From Anisakis pegreffii (taxonomy: Eukaryota > Nematoda > Chromadorea > Rhabditida > Anisakidae), in NCBI GenBank assembly GCA_035041965.1, contig JAPYMA010002364.1, positions 50,093 through 114,092 of the forward strand: 64,000 nucleotides of DNA, read 5' to 3'. Positions 1-10,500 of this stretch are shown here, piece by piece. The position numbers and the translations under genes were made by a program. Numbering within the stretch: position 1 is the first letter of the stretch; each line of letters starts with the position of its first letter. The notes under the pieces are model-generated. The model ran no database searches. It was not told the DNA's origin and worked only from the letters and a program-made list of their open reading frames with translations.

Positions 1-403
1 CCATTGCTAAATCCATACTCAGTCACGAACATCAGTTTCATTTCATTTTATGCATTAATTTTGCCGATGTTGCTCAGCGAATGACAGCCAGTAATTCCGG
101 AAGGGAATCAAAATGTTTTATGAGATTTGTTTTTGACGGATTCGATTGGTTTGCGAGCAATTTTACCCTAATTCTTGTGATTAAGTCGTCTGCCTAGGAC
201 CTTTTACCATAGTGAGATGGAGGAGAGCATGATTAGGGATTTCACTTTGGAATGAATTTGATCAGCTAAATTCCGTGCAATTTTCAAGATCTCTAGAGCC
301 ATCATCAACGGCATCATTTCAAATCAGATGGTGCTTGGCAAGACTGTCTACCTCGCACGGCAAAATTACGGCTCTTCAAGAATGCCTTGATATTACATTA
401 GAC

Positions 404-530
404 ATCAATATCATGTAATCACCTTAACAGTCTATTATAAATATCATGTAATCACCTTAACAGTCTATTATAAATATCATGTAATCACCTAGAGAGTCTG
501 TTATAAATATCATGCAAATCACCTAAACGA
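404..530. repeat. 33-bp minisatellite, about 3.8 copies
   Basis: The word TCATGTAATC recurs at 411, 444 and 477, and as TCATGCAAATC at 510, a constant spacing of 33 bp. The unit reads roughly ATATCATGTAATCACC followed by TTAACAGTCTATTATAA. The first two units are almost identical and the last two have drifted. There are no unique spacers between conserved repeats, so this is an ordinary tandem minisatellite and not a CRISPR array. Confidence 0.9.
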
Positions 531-2750
531 ACAGATCGTGTTTATCGTGACAGTGATGAGTAGGGCAATTGCAAACGTTTTATCGCTTGGCTTTCAGCGA
601 CATTTGTGTGTCGCCAACTCACAAATGTTTTGTATCATTTTGCGATTCAGTCAAAAGTATGTTCCATTCCTAAAAATATCATGCAATGCTCCAGTTCGAT
701 TTTCATAGTTCGAATTCTTGTCCACACTTCAACATTATTAGCTGAATCGTATAAAAATGAGATGCCCATTTGCAGGATGAAAGTTTTGTTTGCGTTCAAC
801 ATCGTCTCATTCAGCTGCCACAGCAACATAATCAAGAATTGAGCAAAAAGCGAAATGTGATCCGATTACATCACACAGACTTTATGATGGAGTTTTTTTT
901 TCCGGTCGCTTATTAAATATTCCATACATTCATATAATCTGACTACATTCGAAGCCAAACCAAAATTTCTCTGTCTGTCAGCGAAACAATTCCAGTTTCT
1001 GTTTCTTTCGTGCAATCGAATAATCTCTGTTTTATTGACTAAAACTTCTTTTAAAGTTTTATTTGCCTCATTGCGTTTCTTCAAAGAAATACGCACAATA
1101 CGAGTGCATAGTCTAACACGTAAACGTATGAATCGCAGTACTTCACGCTTTTCACGAGTGTTATTGCACACTTTTACACGATGGTCAAAAAGCATGAAGG
1201 TCACCACTATGTGGAAAAAATGTTCGATTTCAACGTTCAGATTTCATCGAGTGATCGTTCACAAGTACGCCTCACCATTGAATTGGCCATATTTGCACCA
1301 TAGGCATACTATGAAGCAAGCTAGGAAAGGGAAACATTATTCGATCAGCGGCTCGAATGAACTGGGAATGTTAAGAGGCACGATTTTCGAAGTATTTGCT
1401 CAAAATCTCATTGCTGAATTGCTGATAAAGACCCGTGCGCTTGGTTCGGATACTAAATTATAACTTAGCAAATCTGGCAGTGTCAGCAAGAAGATACTGA
1501 TCGAATGCTATTATTATTATTATAGGTAAGCGATGAATATTCATGCAAAAACAGTATCTTTACGGAAACGTTTGGACTCGTTTCCAAGTCGTTAACAATT
1601 AGTTTTAACGTGTAATTTTCATTATTCGACATTCTCTTCATTCAAATTACGACATTTAAATCTAAAAAATACATAATTGATTGTTGTGTCAAAACTGCGA
1701 AATCCTGCGGCAATTTTGATTGAATTCTCAACGTGTTTTTCACGCAGTTAATAATTTCTAATCTGCGAGGACTAAACCACTGAACATTCATAAGTTATCG
1801 CATAATTGTCAAGTAGATTTTATGATATCGTTATAAAAAGTTGACATGAATGGTATTCGAATGCATTAAATAAAACAGTTAGATGATCGGTAATTGCCAT
1901 CCTGTAACGAGAAAACTTCTGAATTTGCTCGAAAATATATGTTGATGCGAAACATTCTCCAGTAATAACTATGAAAATTTTACGGAAGATGAGACATTTG
2001 AGAAACTCCGATAAATTCTCTCAGACTGGTTGTGAGTGTTTCATTCGGATGGCACGTTTCCATTCCGTTAAGTTCGTCATTCTATTGTGTGTCTTCTAGT
2101 TAGCATCTATAAAAGTACTTACTCTAATTCACAATGCGAACGCAAACACGAGACTCATATCTTGGCAAAAATTGAAAACGGTGAAGTCGAATGAACGCAT
2201 GAATCTTGCATGACCATTGTGAGTAGTGAGTTGTGTTCGCCTAGCTGCTAAAATTTGATAAATATTCATGCAAATTTATTATTCATGCAAATTTATTCAA
2301 ATGAATGCCCTAAGCGAGGCGTTTTAATTTTCGAAAAAAAGTTAGTTGTTCTTCGCTTTGATCAAGGTTGGTTCGCCATCTCCCAATGAATTCTGCGAGT
2401 AAAATTTTTGATCAAATATTTCTTTGCAACACCACACAACCACCAACCAACAACTCATCCATTCATCATGCCAGCCAGCCAGCCAGCATTAACCCAATCC
2501 CTTTGAAGGCACTTATAATACAAAAACGAAAATCTTCGATGAGGATTTCAGCACTCGACGAAATTAAATCTGAACGTAATTTGCATTGTCAGTGAAGCCA
2601 GCCAGCCTTTCAAAATGTCATTCACGTTCGATACGACAATCCATCCCTTCATTCTCAAGCACCACCATTGTCTGGTCGTTTCAGCTGTGGACAAAGATCA
2701 CATCTGAACATTTTGCTACCTACCACCAGCATTATCATCACGCGTTCATA

Positions 2751-3000
2751 TCACAAAATTTCCAAGCTATTTGTCGCATTTTCAATTGTTTTTTCTTGAA
2801 TGGCCAATCGATCCTCAGGTGTTGTAGCGCTTACCACAATATACCTTCTGATTTTTTGTCTCTTGCGTTCCTTCTCAATGAGCGTAACGTAATCAATGAT
2901 ACTTTGTAACGCTTCTTGCGGCTTTGTTATCCAGTTTGCAATTGCATCGTCTGCAAATCTTAGGTGGTTCATTATTGCATCGTTCACATTAATACCATTT
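2751..3000 (-). pseudogene. Fragment of a non-LTR retrotransposon reverse transcriptase
   Basis: Read on the minus strand, this segment contains GINVNDAIMNHLRFADD followed by a short helical stretch. It resembles the palm-domain block of non-LTR (LINE-type) reverse transcriptases, where a Gly-Ile-x-Val/Ile-Asn-Gly turn precedes a Leu-x-His-Leu-Arg-Phe-Ala-Asp-Asp box carrying two catalytic aspartates. Upstream of the block the frame is closed by a stop, and downstream the residues stop resembling the family, so only about 40-50 residues look related. No endonuclease domain, tail or target-site duplication was found. The likeliest reading is a decayed LINE relic. An exon of an unrelated gene is possible, because splice-donor-like GTATAT and GTAAGC follow the helical stretch. 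The call rests on a short motif. Confidence 0.5.
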
Positions 3001-4086
3001 TCATATACTTATTCTTATAATCAACACTTTGATGGATGCACGAATTGGTAATTGTGCCGTTGAGAAGGCATGTCAAAATTTTGAGAAATTAACTTCGAAC
3101 TCATGGTGGTTGGGGGCTCAAAATCAGTCATTCCAACAATGGATGACTCCATGTAATGCAAGTATGAGAAGGAAGTTGATTGGGTGTAGCACAAGGACGA
3201 GAAGAGAATCATATATCTTTGTAAGCGACATAGCGAAAAATTTTTTGCCTCATAAAATAATTGTGATTTGTGAACAGCTGATAATCTCACCGTGAAAAAT
3301 CACGATCATTCGATTCAATATCTCCTCCATTCATTGTTATTCTGAACACGCAGCAAAGTTTAAATGACGTGAACCTTTTTCTTTCAAATCCTCGCCATGA
3401 TCACTCAACTTATTTGCTCTTAGCATCGTTTTTCGCTTTCTGAATTGATTTCGCGAATTTTCATCTCATTTTCAATGGTTTTCATCGAACATTACGCGAA
3501 GAACATAATGAGCAAGAGTTCTGAGCTTGCAATTAAATGAATTATGATGAGCGGATAATGCCGAATGACGAGTTGATCCCACATGTAAATGTTAACCGCG
3601 TTTCGAGTTCATTATCGTCTTTGAGTGGTTGCCACTCAGTTCTGTACTGAAAATGTTCAATTTCGACAGATAATTGACGATCAATCAGCAAATCGATTGT
3701 TGTTATGTTGGAAATGAGGAAATGAATTGACCAGGTGATAAACCATTGCACGTGGTTCTTGAGGTAATGGACATATGCAGTACACCTCACCACCACCACC
3801 ACATGTCAAAAGGTGATATCTGATTTTGCTTTTGATTGATTTCATCGTTAATTTGATTGCGCAAAAATCACTCAGTTGATCATCAAAGCAATCTTCACTG
3901 AATTCTGTTGATCCCCCAATGAATGATCGAAACCAGAACAGATCTTCTATCGCTAGCGGTATGCTGACGAAGAGATAATTTTGTTATTGCTAGCAATGTT
4001 GATATATAGCAGTTAAGGCTGTTAAGACGGAGAATGCCTTGCTGAAAAGAACTTCAGAACGTCATGAGAAACTGAGGAATTTTACT

Positions 4087-4198
4087 GCTGATTTTGACTG
4101 ATTATCTTTATGCAGCTGATTTTGAGTGATTATCTTTATGCAGCTGATTTTGATTGATTATCTTCATGCAGCTGATTTTGAGCGATTATCAGGTGAAT
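4087..4198. repeat. 28-bp minisatellite, four copies
   Basis: GCTGATTTTGA occurs at 4087, 4115, 4143 and 4171, an exact 28-bp period. Each unit continues with TGATTATCTTTATGCA with one or two changes. The array lies about 400 bp upstream of the first recognised exon of the membrane-protein gene, in spacer or in a 5' intron. Confidence 0.9.
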
Positions 4199-4577
4199 TA
4201 GGCAATTGACTCGGTGAGCTTGCTCAGCATAGTTCTTCCCTAAATCTTAAAGAATATTTCAAAATTCTCGCTCAAGTATAACGGATTGATTCGTTTAGTC
4301 TTGGCAGCAAATTTCTTACTCATTTAATCAGACACTTAACTCTGTCCTGATTTATTGCTACTTTTCAAAAAAAGATGGGAATTGCGATCTCATAAGTTGG
4401 TGAAGAGAGGAATGATAATCAACCATACGACCAGAGGGGTAAGAAGCGCGAGAGAGTGAAAACCACTAATATGTGCAGAAGCATTCCTATCATGTAGTGA
4501 CAAATTCAGTTACCATCATTGCGATGTGCTTATATGAACAGTTGTAATTGAGAGGTGAATGATAAGTTGTGTTTCAG

Positions 4578-7500
4578 GTCTCCATATCGTTTATATCGTC
4601 CGTATCAACTCGAGATTCCTGAATCGACTTTTGCCACAAATCCGGCACTTTTCTATCGAAATCCAAATTTTGACATCCTCTCTGAGGTGAACAAACGAGC
4701 AAGACGTCTAGAACGAGCCGTCTCATACCAAAAAGTTTTAGCTATTATTCAGGTGATGATTGATTGTTCAACTCGATATGTCGCTTGGACAGTTTTGTGG
4801 TCCTTTAGCAACATAAACGGATTCGCAAAAATGTCATCAGTTATTTTTAGCACTTCTGAGCACGAAGCTGAGAAGCATGTGTGAGAATTGTTCGCATTAC
4901 GCTTGAATAATCTTGCGAATTTTTTTTGTCACAGCATAGAAATTCTTCTGAAGTCAAGTGGAAAAATCAACAGCTTTTGCTTAAGAGAGTTGCTCTAATA
5001 TTCAATTATTGTTGCATTGTGCAATTTAATTGCCGAATGTTTTATGATTATTGCCCGAAGAAACAAGTTATTGAGGCTTATGCGATTCGTTTATCCATTC
5101 ACATTTACTAGTTTCACATTGTGAAATGGTGAACTGAATAGTTAACTTATCAGAGCACATTTCCTCACATTTTACTCAGGCACACAAAACCGGTCTGAGT
5201 CGAATACCTTGAAATTGGTCAAAAAGGCATTACTCTGTTCACAGCACAAACATAAGCTGGGGAACTGATGAATAACAGAATGAAAATAATAGTCATATCT
5301 ATCTCGCATCATCAGGTCAGTACCGTGAGAGAATATTCTCATGGAGTGAAGAAATTAATCACATGCACAGTTCGAGCAAAGTTAGTGGATGAGTTCAAGA
5401 AGATACCAGTTGAATACAGTTGAAATTTAGTGCTTGCCAATAGATCGCAAAATCAAATTCTAGAGTGATTTGAAGAGGAGGATTAGAAAGTTTGAATCCA
5501 CGAAAAAATAATTTTTAAGGTACATATTGTCAATTAATGTTAGATGATGAGCTCGTAAATGTTTTGGATGTGAATGTTTCTTTAAAAAAAACTCGCTTCA
5601 TTTCAGATTCTTTTATCCTTATTGCTGCTCGTATTGGAAACGACGAAAATATTGCTGATTTGGGAATACGTTTCCTATTGGGAGCAAAAATTTCAACTGG
5701 TATTATTTTGTTATTGTTTTCATCATTGCAGGTTTTCTCAATTTATCAGTACAGGCTGTTCATATATGTAATAAAAGGGATGTGAATTTCAATCACTGAA
5801 ACTGTACCTGAATGGCTCGTCATAGTTCGAGGATGATAAAATCTGTTTCCTGCATCCGGAATCCCTGCAGCCCATGAATCTCATCCACACAGCAATAATG
5901 CTTCAGTGATAATATCACTGTGAATCTTGTGCATAGTGATATGGTTGTAGTGAATGTTGTCTATTAAGGCTACAACATTTTTCAGTACGATTTCTTTTAG
6001 TATTAATCAGCGATTTTATTTCTGTTAAGCAATATAGCGCATGTCCATTTTGATATGGTTTGTGACTGAGGTAAAATCATTGATTCAATTGATGACTGAA
6101 TTGAACGGTGTTTCAATTTCAGATTTGTGAAATAGCTCAACCGTTGTTCTTCATTGCGATCGGTTGCATGTCGTTGTGCTGTGTGCTAAAACCTTCGAAA
6201 GGTTCCTCACAGCTGGCAATCGTCTCCATAATTGCTACCGTCACGCCACTTTTCTTGTATCCCTCTCAATCGCCGTTTGCATCCAGTAAGACATTTCTTT
6301 TTTTGACCTATCATTCGGATTTGCTAGCAGCATGTGCGATCATTCTCGAACAGACTTACCAATGAACTTACCCAGAATGCGAATCAGATTCAAGCGCTAC
6401 TGAGCGACTCAGGGGCGAAACCGCTCTTCATTCAGAAAATCAATGTCGCACTGTCAGGCGATGTTCCCTGCTCACTTACTTTGGTTTACTTTTTAGAAAT
6501 GAAAATGATTTCCACAGTGAGCCAGCGAACAAATGCGCTGTCATAGCGACTCATAATCGCAAAAATCTCATGTTTGTCATGCTGACAACACGAACAACCA
6601 TCATTGCCGGAATTGGATTATCTTCTGACATCAACCAAAATCGCTTTTGAAAGCAGCAAAAAATTCCAAAAAAGCGCACATTTCAAGAGAGAATTGATAA
6701 ATAACAGCTGGAGCAATGAATCAGTCTGAGTTTGTCACGTCAAAGAACCTTTCAAAGCTAAAAATAGCTCTATGGAATCATTCCACTCAATTACCCTACA
6801 TCATGTTGCATTCTCTGGAGAATTTCATTCGAATCAAAACGCTTGTTTTCGATTGTCAGTTCGAAATGCACGTTCAAACATCAATTTCATCCATTATTCG
6901 ATCACAGCAATGTCAATAAGTGGGTGAATGAAGTGGGTTCAGCCAAGCAAAACTTCATCTACCTGCAGACAGGATACTTAATTGTTGAATGTTCCTGGAA
7001 TCTTTGCCATTTCTGCTGCTTTTTCTTCAAGCTCCTAGTGTTCTCAGCAAAGATCGATCGCTAAAAAGAGCTCATAGCTCATAGCTTGTCAAATCGTAGG
7101 TCTTTACTGCTATAAAATGGTAAATATTATTTAATAATGCCGCCACTTCTAAGTTACGATAGAATTCTCAAGTGATGATTCTTAAAACAGAAGAGGATAG
7201 AAGAAAATCATCTGGTAAAATCTGTGGTGAATGGGGCGTACGATATTAAGCGCAAAGAATCAACAGATGTTAAAGTCTAGTGAAATGATCATAAAAGGAG
7301 AGCAAAAAACAAAATGGTGCTATTAAAGATTTAGAATAAGATGATGAGGAGGTGGAATAATATGCTCTAACTCCCGTAAACATCTGTTGATTTTGTTTCA
7401 GTTGATTACCTCTTTTATGTAACAAACAAAACGTAACATTTTATCCTCTTCTATTCAAGTCATTCTCCTTTTAATCTTCAGTTGCGTTTATTGATGAGTA

Positions 7501-10500
7501 ACATAGGAAATTCAATGTTGGTCAGGTATAATAAAATATCTTATGATGGTTAAAGTTCATTGTAAGTAATGTTATCACTGTTATTATGGCTATAAAAGTT
7601 TAATGACCTAGCTCTGATTGTGAGATAAGTGATTGAAACCACAACATACAGTCATTATAAATGATAGTAATTGATCAATCAATCGTATGGACGATCAATT
7701 TTCCGCACAATCCTTTTCACAAAATTTTGAAATTATCTTGTTCCGCATCCAACGTTTTGAAGTTTTGTGCCCACCAATTTGTTCGAAATGGCATCGGAGA
7801 TGTTATAAAATGAAATCGGAAGGAAAATCTTGTAATGAGCGAAATGGCGATAATCGGAATGAGATATCGCAGTGTATTCAAGCTGAGCCTGAGCATATTC
7901 TGAGACCGATATTGAGGAGTCACCTATTTGTTTAATATATGCCTCACCATGGTGTGATGGAAGCAATTATTTCTTCAACAGATGACATCAGTCACGGTAT
8001 GAGTCTGAGCGTAAGCTTGACAGCAAATTTAGTGCATCAAGATATCCACCAAGATATCGCCACTTCATTGTACATATCAGAGTGGTTCCGATGAGGATGC
8101 AATTCATCCCGGCATGAATTTGAGGATATCATATAGTGAATTAAATGAGTCGGCATGCTAACATATCCCGTAGTTGCTGTGATTCGAGGAAATGTAATTA
8201 CGTCGGTGTTCTCTCATCTGCATAGCCAAACTTGTTTCATTTGCGACATTACTCCCCTGATTATCCCATTTGGAATAGTCCAGCTGCTCCACTGGTATCC
8301 CTTGATAATTATTGGTGTTGTTCACACAATTTATGTTTCTGTGAACAGTAATATCACATTTAGTTTTTAACACACTACTTGAAATGTAACTCTCGATTCA
8401 ACAGTTAAACGAGCCGTAATATCAGTCTGTCATCAGACGCAATATTATTCATTATGAAATCAGAATTGGTATTTCAATAAATTAGCCCTCTTTAAGTTTC
8501 TCGTCAGTGCCAACCAACGGAATAACTTTGCAGATAGGTGATGGTTGAAGTAGTTCAAGAATAAAAGAGCCATCATCATTTGACAGCTGAAGCGTTGACT
8601 ACTCGTATATCTTATGGGAAGATGAGAATAGGCTAATGTGGCGGAAACTTCAGTTTCTTCTCCGTTCCAATAGGAGGCTTTGAGGATGCGATAAGCTTCG
8701 AAACATTTAGGAAAATACCTTCAGATCAAAAACTGTACAAATGCCGCTAGGATGACTTTATTGAAAGCTCATCTCGGTGGATGATTTTTTGACGAAAGAC
8801 AGAACCACAATCTGATGATTACCATCCACTCATCGTTTTTGAACCGTCTTTTTGATAGCATGATTAGCATCTCCATACTTTTCTGATCAGTTCGTTGCGG
8901 AATAAGTTATCTTTGACAAATTACCCTGTTTGCTTTCTGTGCAGCAGTATAGGGAAAGTTAAGTTGTTCTTTTTCGCACCGAAGAAATCAGTCAGTCACC
9001 TTCAATAATCTAATCAATCATTCGTATCTATGAAATGCGTTAATAAATTTAACGAAAGTGATGAAGTCTATTACATCGAAAAGAACCTGACGTCAGTAAA
9101 TATAAATTTCACATCAATCAATGCAAATTTCGTTTGTTTACAGTTAACGAGACTAATGATGAAACAACCCGTCTAGTGTGTCGCCTACTTACGTTTCCAA
9201 CTGAATGATAATTTGTGATTAATGTCGAAACTCAATGCATTTCAGATTTTGCGCGTACTTTTTATGAAGGCAACTAAATCAGTTCAACCTAGGTGGAAGT
9301 CACGCACACTAAATGCAGACTAATCATATCACTAAATGAAGTTTTTGTGACAAAACACTGCTTACATATCGTTTTGTTCATTATCGATACTGTTCGATGA
9401 GACATCCGCTTAAAAATCTTGCTATGATTAGACTCAAAAACACAAAGGCCAGCAGCTCAAAAGTTGATTCCGAGAACTGCTCAATATATGATTTGGTCAT
9501 ATGCTAACAATGAGGATTTTGGCGAGCCGCGGAACGAACGCATTTCAACAGGTCGCTGAAATTTTTGTTCATCTCGTGTTGAACCCCAGAAATTTCGTTT
9601 CGGTGAGTCGTCCAGTTCCGAAAGAAAGATCGCCAATTGCCAAAAGTTCCGGTGTTTTGTTCGGGGGCCCTTCCGTTGACTTCGGTATTCGGCTGTCTAC
9701 TTGCGGTAAAATGCTTATGGGATACCAATCCATTGTTCGCGTTCAGCTGCTCGAAGAGCTTCAAAATTTATGTATTCAACGCGCACAACACTCAGTCTTA
9801 GTGGTTATCATGAAAGCACCCATTTTTCTGTGAAATTTCAGTGCCACTCTTATCGTGATTGGTAGCATCTTCCGTGATCGCACTCCAACTTACACATTCT
9901 AGTTATGCTTTTATCAGTCGGTGCGTGACAATTCTGAGTATGTTTGTTTGCTTGCATCGAATGTTTTTCTATCGAACTATCAAGAACGGGATTCTGATGG
10001 CTCATGACATTTAGCCTCACTATTAGTTTGTTGTAAGCACCTGCTTTCAATTATTTCTGCTAGTTTTTGACTTTTTAAAATCTGATTTCTACAAATTCGA
10101 ATTCAAATCTGCCATGAACGAATGCATCAAAACAAAAAGGCCGGCATATATGAAACATTAGCGATGAAGGAAATCAGCAGACTCGATGAGTTGGAACGGA
10201 ACGTTTGACGCAAAGCGACTATATATCTGAACGAAACAGGCCTGAAATTCATTGAGAACGCTTTGACGTATGCATATCAAAATTTAATTAATGAAGTTCT
10301 TCAACAACTGTGGTTTTATGAAATCATATCTGTTCACGTTCATAAGATCGTTGATCTTTGACGATATACGAATGATTTCGCACCGTTAATCAATCGAACT
10401 GACTGAAACGCAAGAATGAATGCGATTGCACCTCATGACACTATCATCCTTTGACAACTCGCATCCGACGAAACGAAATACGCAGCTGGATGCATTCAGT

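Larger units (their letters stand above)
1..4577. other. Gene-poor left flank
   Basis: No convincing gene is seen here. The longest open frame (1035-1463, +, 142 codons) is overlapped by a 113-codon frame on the other strand at 866-1207. It is basic, low in recognisable motifs and has no splice context, so I do not call it. The stretch holds two minisatellites (404-530 and 4087-4198) and a minus-strand reverse-transcriptase fragment (2751-3000), listed separately. The first exon or exons of the membrane-protein gene starting at 4578 should lie somewhere here, but I could not identify them. Confidence 0.5.

Noticed and set aside
404..530. Repeat array considered as CRISPR
   Set aside because: Units abut directly with no unique spacers, the window is intron-bearing eukaryotic DNA, and no Cas genes are present.
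1035..1463. 142-codon plus-strand open frame as a gene
   Set aside because: It overlaps a long minus-strand frame, has no splice sites, signal or recognised motif, and its basic Ser/Arg-rich composition suggests chance.
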